Shown in pieces: positions 43,756 to 52,526 of a stretch of 64,000 nucleotides of DNA. Each line of letters begins with the position of its first letter. The first letter of the stretch is position 1. The notes under the pieces are model-generated. The model worked only from the letters and a program-made list of their open reading frames with translations, was not told where the DNA came from and did not search any database. The DNA comes from Rhodobacteraceae bacterium IMCC1909 (GTDB lineage: Bacteria > Pseudomonadota > Alphaproteobacteria > Rhodobacterales > Rhodobacteraceae), in the NCBI GenBank assembly GCA_030704425.1, contig JAPDHM010000001.1:62001-126000 (forward strand), read 5' to 3'. The position numbers and the translations under genes were made by a program.

Positions 43756-44556
43756 TCAGTCCTCTTGGGAAGTTAAAAGCTTTTGGGCCAGTTCAACAAA
43801 TCCTTCGCCGCCTTTTTTTGCTGTGATCCACGCAGGCTTGCATGTGATATGATCAACAAAATCGGCGACATTTGCGACGCCGCAGGAATTTGGAAAATAG
43901 CTGAACATTGGCGCATCATTTGGGCTGTCGCCGCAAAAAACAATGCGGGATTTTTCCGCTTCAAGGTCAAATCCCAGCACCTCCTTGGCAAAACGGCGCG
44001 ACATCGACAGCTTGTCATAATCACCATACCAGCCGTTCACGTGGATTGACGAAATCTTGGCTATCGCACCCTCTTCCTCGAATATATCTCGGATCCGGGT
44101 CACCGCTGCCGCGTCTAGCGGGGTCACGTCTTCGCTGAAATCCACCGCAAGATCGGCCTGGCGGTAAGGTTGGTCGGCGGAGATCGCACAGCCTGGCACC
44201 TCGGCCAGAACCCGGGCTTCAATTTTTGCAAGGCGAGCAGAATTCCTTGCCCGCTCGGCCGCATCGGCGAAATACTCTCGGCGCATTTTGCGTGTTTTGG
44301 CGTCATAGGCGAAATAGAATGCACCGTTTTCACCGACGACGCCGTGGACCGGCCAAAGCCTCGCGATCAAGTCACACCAACCTGCTGGACGTCCGGTGAT
44401 TGGAGCGACGTGAAACCCGGCATTGAAAAGATCTTCCAAGGCATGGTAAGCTACCGCAGGCAAGCGCCCGTCGGTGGTCAGCGTGTCGTCGATATCAGCA
44501 AAGACCGTGGTAACTTTGGCGGCAGTGTCGGCGGGAAACTCAGATAGGGTACGCAT
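43756..44556 (-). CDS. HAD-IIB-type sugar/polyol phosphatase
   Basis: A 266-residue HAD hydrolase. Motif I is FADIDDTLTTDG (nucleophile Asp near residue 21), motif II PITGRPAGWC (near 53), a Lys in YDKLSMSRRFAKE (near 187) and motif IV FCGDSPNDAPMF (near 210). The cap between motifs II and III fits the IIB class (Cof/phosphosugar phosphatases). The gene is divergent from the GlpR-like regulator, so its product may dephosphorylate glycerol-3-phosphate or a related polyol phosphate. The family is certain, the substrate inferred. Confidence 0.88.
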   Translation of the reverse strand: MRTLSEFPADTAAKVTTVFADIDDTLTTDGRLPAVAYHALEDLFNAGFHVAPITGRPAGWCDLIARLWPVHGVVGENGAFYFAYDAKTRKMRREYFADAAERARNSARLAKIEARVLAEVPGCAISADQPYRQADLAVDFSEDVTPLDAAAVTRIRDIFEEEGAIAKISSIHVNGWYGDYDKLSMSRRFAKEVLGFDLEAEKSRIVFCGDSPNDAPMFSYFPNSCGVANVADFVDHITCKPAWITAKKGGEGFVELAQKLLTSQED

Positions 44557-44978
44557 AAGTCGTAAGTCTCATTTCTTTTGGTTGTGACATGGTTTCGCAG
44601 CTGCGTCTCTGTCGTGTTTGAGGCTGGATGCCAACAGTGAGTCAGCATTGATCCTGATTGTTTGGGCGATGACACTACAGAAGGAACGAGATCGAGCCTT
44701 CTGAGACGGTTCAGATATGGTTTGGACTGTGTGAGCCCTGCGCCCTCCAGCTTCGAGCGCAAGCCACGTCCAGGCTGCACCATAGACTAAAAATACAATC
44801 TTAAAACCACAAAAGTACAAAAATTGACGTAGAAACGACCTAAATCCCCAGATAATGCGGAATTTTACGCCAATAGCGCAGAAATTTGTGTAATAAATGG
44901 TCGGTTGCTAAGAAAAAAATGTTGCTTTGTGGTTTTTACGCGTTTAGCGTCTCGGAGTGGATTCTGCTGGGGACTGCG
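44557..44978. other. Divergent promoter region between HAD and deoR genes
   Basis: About 420 bases including the 93 bases before the chosen deoR start. AT-rich in its right half (AAAAATTGACGTAGAAACG and nearby), where promoters for both genes would lie. A frame upstream of deoR could add 31 residues to it, but these do not look like DeoR sequence. No clear operator repeat was found. Confidence 0.45.
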
Positions 44979-45758
44979 ATGTCGCTTAAAAAACAAAAAA
45001 GACGCGAAGCGATCTCGGCTCTTGTGCTTGAGCAGGGGGCCGCGACCGTCGGTTCGCTTGCCGAGCAACTCAACGTGTCCATGCAAACAATCCGCCGCGA
45101 TGTTGATGTATTGTGCGAAGGTGACATGTTGCACCGTGTGCATGGCCGGATAGAGCTCAGCAAAGAATTCCTTAACACACCTTTTGACCAGCGCACCGAT
45201 ACAAACCCGCTGGGAAAGCAGGCGATTGGCGAAGCAGCCGCGCGCCTGATACCCGATGGCTCAACCCTGTTTTTCTCTATTGGATCTACCCCGCTGAGTG
45301 TGGCCAACGCCTTGCGCCGCCGGAAAAACCTGACCGTAATTACCAACAACCTGAATGTGGCAATGGCGCTGAGCGATGAGCTTTCAAATCGCATCATTAT
45401 TCCCGAAGGAGAGTTGCGTCTGCCGGACCGCGATATTCTAGGGAGTGATGTCCTAGAGTTTTTTGGGCGCTACAGGGCCGAATTTGCTGTTTTTGGTGTG
45501 GCTGGCGTTGACCTGGACGGCAGTCTTTTGGAGTTCCACTCTGCTGAAGCGCGTGTGCGTGAGAAAATTCGTGCCAATGCGCTGAAATCTCTCTTGGTTG
45601 TCGATCAGTCGAAGTTTGGGCGTCAGGCCCCGGCCTTGAGCGGCAATATTTCCGGGATTGATACAATCATAATGGATCGGCGCCCAGGGCCTGCGTTCAC
45701 CACGCTGCTTGATCCAATCGAAAACAGGCTGGTGATAGCCGAAGGAGAAGTGAAATGA
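44979..45758 (+). CDS. glpR: DeoR/GlpR-family transcriptional regulator
   Basis: A 259-residue DeoR-type repressor: helix-turn-helix (QKRREAISALVLEQGAATVG, LNVSMQTIRRDVDVLCE, residues 4-57) and a sugar-phosphate-binding C-terminal domain (FFSIGSTPLSVANAL near 105, FGVAGVDLDGSL near 185, DQSKFGRQAP near 220). I chose the internal ATG at 44979 because the 31 residues before it lie outside the family and the length then fits. Its stop overlaps the UgpC start (ATGA). By context it responds to glycerol-3-phosphate and controls the ugp-glp operon; the symbol is given on this basis. Confidence 0.85.
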   Translation: MSLKKQKRREAISALVLEQGAATVGSLAEQLNVSMQTIRRDVDVLCEGDMLHRVHGRIELSKEFLNTPFDQRTDTNPLGKQAIGEAAARLIPDGSTLFFSIGSTPLSVANALRRRKNLTVITNNLNVAMALSDELSNRIIIPEGELRLPDRDILGSDVLEFFGRYRAEFAVFGVAGVDLDGSLLEFHSAEARVREKIRANALKSLLVVDQSKFGRQAPALSGNISGIDTIIMDRRPGPAFTTLLDPIENRLVIAEGEVK

Positions 45759-46774
45759 CGACAGCGCCCATGGTAGTGCTCAAAGATATCGCCAAACGCT
45801 GGAATGGTCAGCTTGGAGTCGAAGGAATATCATTGGATATTCCCGAGGGCAGCTTTACGGCACTTCTTGGTCCATCAGGCTGCGGTAAATCCACGACATT
45901 GCGCCTGCTTGCAGGGCTGGAATTGCCTGACGAGGGTACGATCCTGATCGATGGCAAGGACGTGACAACCAGCGCCGCGTCGGACCGCAACCTGTCAATG
46001 GTATTTCAATCCTATGCGTTATTCCCGCATCTGTCGGTGGCTGAAAACGTCGTATTTGGCCTGAAGGTGCGGCGGGTTCCAAAACAAAAGCGCCAGGAAA
46101 AGCTGCACCGTGCTTTGGAAATCACAGGATTGCTTGGTTATGAGAATCGCAAGCCGGGGCAGCTTTCTGGTGGACAACGCCAGCGGGTCGCGCTTGCCCG
46201 CGCTATCGTTGCGGGCCAGCGTCTTTGTTTGATGGATGAGCCGCTGTCGAATCTCGATGCAAAGCTGCGCAACTCGGTGCGCAAGGACATCAAGAAACTA
46301 CAGCGTGATCTCGGCATTACCGTAATCTACGTCACCCACGACCAGACCGAAGCGATGAGCATGGCCGACACAGTTGTCTTGATGAAAGACGGTCACATCC
46401 AGCAGGTTGGTACGCCCAACGACCTTTACAGTAACCCCAAAAATACCTTCGTGGCCGAATTCGTTGGTGCGCCGCCGATGGCATTGATTGAGTCGTCTGT
46501 TTTGGGCGGGTTTGGTGAGGATAAAACCATCGGGATCAGAGCCGAGAATATCCAAATTGTTCCCAAGGGCGAAGGCCGGATGAGCTGCATTGTAAATGAA
46601 AGCGAATTCCTGGGAGCGGAGACTTTGATTGGACTGGATCATGAGGGTGCCAGGGGGCTGTGCGTGCTCAAGCCCGGTCTGTCAATGGTGGCTGAAGGCA
46701 ATGAGATCGACATCAATTTCCACGACGAACACCTGCACGTCTTTGACGCTGCAGGCCACCGGCTGGTGCGATAA
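45755..46774 (+). CDS. ugpC: Glycerol-3-phosphate ABC transporter ATPase UgpC
   Basis: A 339-residue CUT1 ATPase. Walker [12 protein letters not shown] (near residue 36), VFQSYALFPH, signature [15 protein letters not shown], Walker [15 protein letters not shown] and YVTHDQTEAMSM are all present, with a C-terminal TOBE region. It energises the importer encoded just downstream (ugpB, ugpA, ugpE). Substrate assignment rests on the neighbouring GlpD, phosphodiesterase and phosphate symporter genes. Confidence 0.9.
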   Translation: MTTAPMVVLKDIAKRWNGQLGVEGISLDIPEGSFTALLGPSGCGKSTTLRLLAGLELPDEGTILIDGKDVTTSAASDRNLSMVFQSYALFPHLSVAENVVFGLKVRRVPKQKRQEKLHRALEITGLLGYENRKPGQLSGGQRQRVALARAIVAGQRLCLMDEPLSNLDAKLRNSVRKDIKKLQRDLGITVIYVTHDQTEAMSMADTVVLMKDGHIQQVGTPNDLYSNPKNTFVAEFVGAPPMALIESSVLGGFGEDKTIGIRAENIQIVPKGEGRMSCIVNESEFLGAETLIGLDHEGARGLCVLKPGLSMVAEGNEIDINFHDEHLHVFDAAGHRLVR

Positions 46775-46837
46775 TTACCGCGCAGTCAAAAAGTAAGACC
46801 AAGATTAAGAACCACTAAAAAATCAAAGGAGAAAGAC

Positions 46838-48106
46838 ATGAAACTATTTTCAACAAAAGGACTGGGGCTGGCCACTGCAATGGCAACTGGCCTTGCCGTG
46901 CCGGCGATGGCTGAAACGGAACTGACGATGTACTACCCGATTGCTGTGGGTGGGGCATTGACTGAAGTGGTCGACGGAATTGTCGCTGATTTCGAAGCCG
47001 CCAACCCCGATATCAGCGTAAACGCAATTTATTCAGGCAACTATGATGACACCCGCGTACGGGCATTGTCAGCGCTGGCTTCGGGTGAGCCTGCGCAGCT
47101 TGCAGTGATGTTTTCCATTGATGCCTACGACCTGATCGAACAGGATCTTATTTTGCCATTCGATGATGTCGCAACATCGGACGCTGACAAAGCGTGGCTG
47201 GGAAGTTTTTACCCAGCGCTGATGGCAAATGGCACTATCGAAGGTAAGACTTGGGGCATTCCGTTCCAGCGGTCAACGATTGTTGCTTATTATAACAAGG
47301 ACATGTTCCGTGCGGCTGGCCTCGACCCTGAAGCCCCGCCAAAAACTTGGGACGAAATGATTGCAATGGGCAAGGCCCTGACCAACGATGGCACCTATGG
47401 CTTGATGATCCCATCAACTGGCTATCCCTATTGGATGTTCCAGGCACTGGCGATCCAGAACGGCAAAGAGGTGATGTCAACCGATGGCCTGACGACATAT
47501 TTCGACGACGAAACCGTTATTGAGACACTTGAGTTCTGGCAGTCCCTGTCTGGCGAGCACGGCATCATGCCTGGCGGCACTGTTGAATGGGGCACATTGC
47601 GCCAGGCGTTCCTTGAAGGTCAGACCGCGATGATGTGGCACTCCACCGGCAATCTGACGACCGTGAAAAACAATGCCAGCTTTGATTTCGGTGTCGCCGA
47701 GCTGCCGGGCAATGTTCGTCTTGGTTCGCCGACCGGTGGTGGCAACTTCTACATGTTCAAAGACACAACAGATGAGGAACGCGCCGCGGCCCTGAAACTG
47801 ATGAAGTTCATGACATCGCCCGAGCAGGCAGCCGCCTGGTCAATCGGTACAGGTTACATGGGTGTTTCACCTGCGGCCTACGAAACCGAAGCGCTGAAAG
47901 CCTATGTCGCTGATTTTCCGCCGGCACTTGTCGCGCGCAACCAGCTTGAAAATGCCGTTGCTGAGTTTTCGACATTTGAGACTGCCCGCGTGCGTGACGG
48001 TCTGAACAACGCCATTCAATCGGCGCTGACCGGATCGAAAACGGCTGCTGAGGCTTTGGGCGAAGCCCAGGCTGCAGCCGAGCGCCTGTTGGGTGCCTAT
48101 CAATAA
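46838..48106 (+). CDS. ugpB: Sn-glycerol-3-phosphate-type substrate-binding protein UgpB
   Basis: A 422-residue family 1 solute-binding protein with a Sec signal peptide (about residues 1-25, cut after AMA). The mature N-terminus ELTMYYPIAVGGALTEVVDG resembles UgpB (hydrophobic pair after the first strand, then GG). Further binding-cleft segments are GIPFQRSTIVAYYNKDMF and GGGNFYMFKDTTDEER. A strong AAAGGAGAAAG ribosome-binding site precedes the ATG. In the periplasm it would bind glycerol-3-phosphate or glycerophosphodiesters. Confidence 0.87.
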   Translation: MKLFSTKGLGLATAMATGLAVPAMAETELTMYYPIAVGGALTEVVDGIVADFEAANPDISVNAIYSGNYDDTRVRALSALASGEPAQLAVMFSIDAYDLIEQDLILPFDDVATSDADKAWLGSFYPALMANGTIEGKTWGIPFQRSTIVAYYNKDMFRAAGLDPEAPPKTWDEMIAMGKALTNDGTYGLMIPSTGYPYWMFQALAIQNGKEVMSTDGLTTYFDDETVIETLEFWQSLSGEHGIMPGGTVEWGTLRQAFLEGQTAMMWHSTGNLTTVKNNASFDFGVAELPGNVRLGSPTGGGNFYMFKDTTDEERAAALKLMKFMTSPEQAAAWSIGTGYMGVSPAAYETEALKAYVADFPPALVARNQLENAVAEFSTFETARVRDGLNNAIQSALTGSKTAAEALGEAQAAAERLLGAYQ

Positions 48107-48190
48107 CTAAAACTCCCTGGTGGGGCTGGTGCACATCGCATCGGTCCTGCCAACTCCTTACAGGCCGAATTTGAACATCGGAGACGCGCT

Positions 48191-49084
48191 ATGTCCGCTC
48201 ACGCCAATCTCGAACGTCGCAGACAAGCCATATATGGCTGGTTGCTTCTGTCGCCCGCAGCGGTGTTGCTGACGGTTTTTGCCTTCTACCCGTCTATCGC
48301 GACCCTCTGGTCGTCCTTGTTTTCGCGGCATACCCGCCGCAACCCCAGTGAGTTTGTTGGCACAGAAAACTATGCCGATCTTTTTGCGGACCCCACATTT
48401 TGGCTGGTGGTGAAAAACAACCTGTTCTACGCGGGCATCACGATCCCAGTTTCGATTTTCATTGCGCTTTCAATGGCGCTTTGGGCCAACTCCAAGATCT
48501 CGGCGCGGGGGTTTGTGCGTACCGCCTATTTCACACCGACCGTCTTGCCGATGATTGCCGCTGCCAACCTTTGGCTGTTTTTCTACACGCCGGGTCTGGG
48601 CGTATTGGATCAAATTGGCAGCCTGTTTGGCCTGCCGTCTGTCAACTGGCTGGGGCAGCCTCAAACTGCGCTATGGGCGATCATCATCGTGACAATCTGG
48701 AAAGAAGCCGGGTTTTTCATGATTTTCTATCTCGCGGCATTGCAAACAATTCCTGTGGATCTCAAGGAAGCGGCAGACATCGAGGGCACCAGCCGCTGGA
48801 CCTATACGCGCCGCATCGTGTTGCCACTGCTGATGCCGACAACGCTGTTTATTGCCGTCAACGCGATGATCAACTCGGTCAAGCTGATCGACCACCTGTT
48901 CATCCTGACCAAGGGCGGGCCGTCGGACGCCAGCAAGCTGATCCTCTATTACATCTGGGAAATGGCGTTCGCATTCTTTGACGCGCCACATGCGGCGGCC
49001 ATTACGGTCCTTGTTATTGCAGTGCTGGGCGTCGTGGCTGCGGTACAGTTCTTGTACCTCGACAGAAGGACACACTACCAATGA
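48191..49084 (+). CDS. ugpA: ABC transporter permease UgpA
   Basis: A 297-residue CUT1 permease with six predicted helices; the EAA loop is KEAADIEGTSRWTYTRRIVL (near residue 195). It is followed by ugpE with an ATGA overlap and preceded by CGGAG 7 bases before its start. Confidence 0.9.
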   Translation: MSAHANLERRRQAIYGWLLLSPAAVLLTVFAFYPSIATLWSSLFSRHTRRNPSEFVGTENYADLFADPTFWLVVKNNLFYAGITIPVSIFIALSMALWANSKISARGFVRTAYFTPTVLPMIAAANLWLFFYTPGLGVLDQIGSLFGLPSVNWLGQPQTALWAIIIVTIWKEAGFFMIFYLAALQTIPVDLKEAADIEGTSRWTYTRRIVLPLLMPTTLFIAVNAMINSVKLIDHLFILTKGGPSDASKLILYYIWEMAFAFFDAPHAAAITVLVIAVLGVVAAVQFLYLDRRTHYQ

Positions 49085-49890
49085 AGAGCTTCACCAAATT
49101 CATAGACAGCTTCGGCGCGATCCTTCTGGCTGTTATTTGGATTGCGCCGCTGTTGTTTGCCTTCTGGGCTGCAACGCATTCGACCTCTGATGCGGTGAAC
49201 CTCAAACTGTTTTCTCCTTGGACGCTGGATAACTTCCGTGTCGCCTGGAGCGGTGCGCCCTGGCTAAAGTATTTCTTCAATACATTCATGCTGGTGACGG
49301 TGATCCTGATTGGCCAGTTTTTCCTGACCACGCTTGCAGGGTTCGCCTTTGCGCAACTCCGGTTTCCCGGCAAGGACTTCGTCTTCATCCTGGTCCTGAT
49401 GCAGCTGTTCATCCTGCCCGAAGTCCTGATTGTGGAAAACTATGCGATGGTGTCCCGGCTCGGGTTGTTTGACAGCATCCTTGGCGTCGGCATGCCCTAT
49501 ATGGCGTCGGCCTTCGGCATCTTCTTGATGCGGCAGTCATTCAAAGGCGTGCCGATAGAATTGCACGAAGCTGCGCGGATCGAAGGCTGTGGGCTGCTTG
49601 GTATCCTGTGGCGGGTTTACGTGCCGCTGGCAAAGCCAACCTATCTTGCCTATGCGCTGGTGTCGGTTTCGACCCACTGGAATAACTTCCTGTGGCCGCT
49701 GATTGTGACCAATTCACCGGAAACACGCCCCTTGACGGTCGGCCTGTCGATTTTTGGCGCTCCCGAAAACGGTGTGGATATCAGCATCATTTCGGCCGCC
49801 ACGCTCATGTCTGTTGCCCCGCTGCTCATCGCATTCCTGATCTTCCAACGCCAGTTCGTTCAGTCCTTCCTGCGGGCTGGTATCAAATGA
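49081..49890 (+). CDS. ugpE: ABC transporter permease UgpE
   Basis: A 269-residue CUT1 permease with six helices and the EAA loop HEAARIEGCGLLGILWRVYV (near residue 161). Its stop overlaps the start of the metallophosphoesterase gene (ATGA), so importer and esterase are made together. Confidence 0.9.
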   Translation: MKSFTKFIDSFGAILLAVIWIAPLLFAFWAATHSTSDAVNLKLFSPWTLDNFRVAWSGAPWLKYFFNTFMLVTVILIGQFFLTTLAGFAFAQLRFPGKDFVFILVLMQLFILPEVLIVENYAMVSRLGLFDSILGVGMPYMASAFGIFLMRQSFKGVPIELHEAARIEGCGLLGILWRVYVPLAKPTYLAYALVSVSTHWNNFLWPLIVTNSPETRPLTVGLSIFGAPENGVDISIISAATLMSVAPLLIAFLIFQRQFVQSFLRAGIK

Positions 49891-50678
49891 CCGCAATCCT
49901 TCAGATAACTGACACACATATTGTTGCGGAAGGTAAGCTCGTGTCGGGTCAGCTGGAAACGGCTGCGCCACTGACGCGGTTGGTCGCCCGGATTGCATCG
50001 ATCAGACATCAGATCGGTCCAATTGATGCGGTCATCGTCAGTGGCGATCTGAGCGATGACGGTAGCGAAGAAAGCTATGCCCGGTTCAAGAGGCTGCTCG
50101 CCCCGCTTGACCTGCCCACCTATGTGATACCGGGCAATCACGATATTCGTGAACCTTTACGCCGGGCGTTTGTGAGCGATCTTCCCGTGGCTGGGCCATT
50201 GAACTGGGCGCGTAAGGAGGGGTATATCCACCTGATTGGCCTTGACACTTTGGTTGAGGGGCATGGGCATGGCACTTTGAGCCCTGAGACCTTGGCGTTT
50301 CTTGGGGATGCACTTGCAAGAGCGGATGGCTCAGCCGTTTTGTTGGCGCTGCATCATCCGCCCTTTGCCAGTAGTATCAACTTTATGGATGCAATCGGTC
50401 TGACAAATGCGCAGCAATTGCGTGACGCCGTGGCTGGCTACAAAGGTGAATTGCGGATGGTTTGTGGACACATCCATAGCATGATGGTGCACAATGTTGG
50501 CGGGCATACCGCAATCTCTGCGCCGTCGCCATGCAGCACATTCGCTTTTGATCACAGGACAGATGCGCCTGTCGGCTATCTTATCCAAGACGATGGCTGT
50601 GTGTTGCACCGATGGGACGCGGGGTTCCAATCAATCCGCATCGGACCAGAGGCCGGATCGGGCCCTTTTCCCTTCTAG
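49887..50678 (+). CDS. Calcineurin-like phosphodiesterase (CpdA/GpdQ type)
   Basis: A 263-residue metallophosphoesterase: QITDTHI (near residue 6), VSGDLSDDGS (near 51), IPGNHDIRE (near 84), ALHHPPFA (near 155) and CGHIHS (near 195) give the complete two-metal site. The start at 49887 overlaps the ugpE stop; a longer upstream frame lies inside ugpE and is rejected. This class includes cAMP phosphodiesterase CpdA and glycerophosphodiesterase GpdQ. Coupling to a glycerol-3-phosphate importer favours cleavage of glycerophosphodiesters, with glycerol-3-phosphate then going to GlpD. Confidence 0.88.
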   Translation: MTAILQITDTHIVAEGKLVSGQLETAAPLTRLVARIASIRHQIGPIDAVIVSGDLSDDGSEESYARFKRLLAPLDLPTYVIPGNHDIREPLRRAFVSDLPVAGPLNWARKEGYIHLIGLDTLVEGHGHGTLSPETLAFLGDALARADGSAVLLALHHPPFASSINFMDAIGLTNAQQLRDAVAGYKGELRMVCGHIHSMMVHNVGGHTAISAPSPCSTFAFDHRTDAPVGYLIQDDGCVLHRWDAGFQSIRIGPEAGSGPFPF

Positions 50679-50706
50679 CCGTCTTACATGAAAGAAAGCA
50701 AAACCG

Positions 50707-52362
50707 GTGAATGAACCACATGTACTCCAGATTATGATACATATCGCAGGTGCTGCGGCCCTGCTGATCTGGGCTGTGCGATTGGTCCGCACCGGGGTCG
50801 AACGCGGTTTTGCAGCACCCATGCGCATCTGGCTGCGCCATTCAGCCAAGAACAGATTGCTTGCAGCTGGGACCGGAATCGGCGCTGCTGTTTTGTTGCA
50901 AAGCGCCACTGCGGTTGCGGTTCTAGTGTCCAACTTTATCTCCAAAGGAGGGGTTGTGACGGCGACCGGTCTGGCGATCTTGCTGGGCGCTGATGTTGGC
51001 TCCGCCCTGGTGACGCAGCTTTTGATGGTGCGGCAACCCATTCTGATCCCGCTGCTGCTTATTGTTGGAGTCGTGGTTTTTTTGCGTGGTGAAGGCAGCA
51101 ATACACGCCAGATTGGCCGCATTCTGATCGGGCTTGCGCTGATCTTTGTGTCGCTGGATATGATCCGCAGCGCCACTGAACCGATGATATCAAATCCGGG
51201 CACGCAGGCCATCATGGCCTATCTCGGTCGTGATCTGCTGACTGCTTTCCTCATTGGCGCTGTGTTCGCATGGGGGGTTCACTCCAGCGTCGCGGCGGTG
51301 TTGCTATTTGTCACCTTGGCCGGGCAGTTCATATTGCCGACCCCGGCCGCCGCAGCCATGATCCTGGGGGCCAATCTGGGCGGTGGGTTCATCGCATTCG
51401 TTCTCACCTATTCTGCGCCGCTTGCGTCGCGGCGGATGGTCATGGCGAATTTGCTCTTGCGGGGTGGGGGGGCCGTGCTGGTGGTTCTGGTGATTGTGGC
51501 AATGCCGGAGCTGTTGACCCAGTTTGGAGCGACGCCGGCCCGGCAATCCATCAATCTACATCTCGCCTTCAATGTGGCTTTGGCAATCGTGGCGTTGCCT
51601 TTCGTGGGGCCAATCACAACGGCCCTCTCCTATTTCATGGTCGAAAAAACTGGCCCAAGCGGTGCTCTGGATGTCACTAGCGCGCTTGATCCTGCCCTGC
51701 TGGATCGCCCGCAACGTGCGGTTGACAGTGCTGCGCGTGAATTGCTTGGAATGGGCCAAAAGATCGAACAGATGCTGATCGCGGTCGATCCCCTATATGA
51801 TCAGTGGAATGTTACCACTGCCAGTATGATCGCGGATCAGGACAAAGCGATTAAACAGACCCATCTGGATATCAAACTTTATCTTGCGCGGCTTGGCCAA
51901 AAGGGAATGGATGAGGATTTGAGTCGCCGCTCGCTAGAACTCGCCTCGATTTCATCCAGCCTTGATTCCGCCTCAGATGCCATTACACGGACCATGCTGG
52001 ACCTCGCTGAGCGTCTTCATCGGCAAAAGCTCCAGTTTTCGCAGCAGGGGCGGGATGAAATTAGGGATTTCACCGACCGGGTCCAAAGCAATGCGCGACT
52101 GGCGTTGAATGTCATGATGAACCAAAACCCGGCTGAAGCGCGCGAGCTGGTGGCCGCAAAGGATAAGGTACGCAAGGTCGAACAGAAACTACAGCGTAGC
52201 CATATTGGTAGATTGCGAGAAGGCTTGGTTGAAAGTATCGAAACCAGCAACGTCCATCAGGAAACGCTCCGGGCACTCAAGCAGGTCAACAACGCATTTT
52301 CGATGGTCGGATACCCGATACTTCACAAGTCTGGGGACTTGCTGAAAAGTCGCCTGGCTTAG
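50707..52362 (+). CDS. Na/Pi cotransporter family protein with PhoU-like tail
   Basis: A 551-residue membrane protein of the NptA/YjbB type. Two Na/Pi repeats with the QSATAVAVLVSNF-type motif (near residue 65) and its counterpart around HSSVAAVLLFVTLAG (near 200) lie in the membrane half. The C-terminal 200 residues form a PhoU-like helical domain. Such proteins move phosphate, often outward. In this operon it would relieve phosphate built up from organophosphate use. A GTG start is used; no better start is in frame nearby. Confidence 0.85.
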   Translation: MNEPHVLQIMIHIAGAAALLIWAVRLVRTGVERGFAAPMRIWLRHSAKNRLLAAGTGIGAAVLLQSATAVAVLVSNFISKGGVVTATGLAILLGADVGSALVTQLLMVRQPILIPLLLIVGVVVFLRGEGSNTRQIGRILIGLALIFVSLDMIRSATEPMISNPGTQAIMAYLGRDLLTAFLIGAVFAWGVHSSVAAVLLFVTLAGQFILPTPAAAAMILGANLGGGFIAFVLTYSAPLASRRMVMANLLLRGGGAVLVVLVIVAMPELLTQFGATPARQSINLHLAFNVALAIVALPFVGPITTALSYFMVEKTGPSGALDVTSALDPALLDRPQRAVDSAARELLGMGQKIEQMLIAVDPLYDQWNVTTASMIADQDKAIKQTHLDIKLYLARLGQKGMDEDLSRRSLELASISSSLDSASDAITRTMLDLAERLHRQKLQFSQQGRDEIRDFTDRVQSNARLALNVMMNQNPAEARELVAAKDKVRKVEQKLQRSHIGRLREGLVESIETSNVHQETLRALKQVNNAFSMVGYPILHKSGDLLKSRLA

Positions 52363-52526
52363 ACTGGATCGCGCAGCGGTCTTCGATTTAGGGAATTGCC
52401 ACATAGGTTCAGCTGCACGTCAGTACCAATTGGCCGCTTAAGGGTTCTGTCTTGAACCAGAAAATTATGAAGCCAAAGCTTTCAAAGAGGCTTTTGCTCA
52501 GCACAACAGATGGCAAGGAGGTCATT

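Noticed and set aside
44886-44978. 31-residue extension of the DeoR protein
   Set aside because: It is outside the family alignment and has no good ribosome-binding site. The ATG at 44979 gives the standard length.
49692-49886. 65-codon N-terminal extension of the phosphoesterase frame
   Set aside because: It overlaps the ugpE coding sequence in another register and lacks a start signal. The ATGA overlap at 49887 gives the normal family N-terminus.
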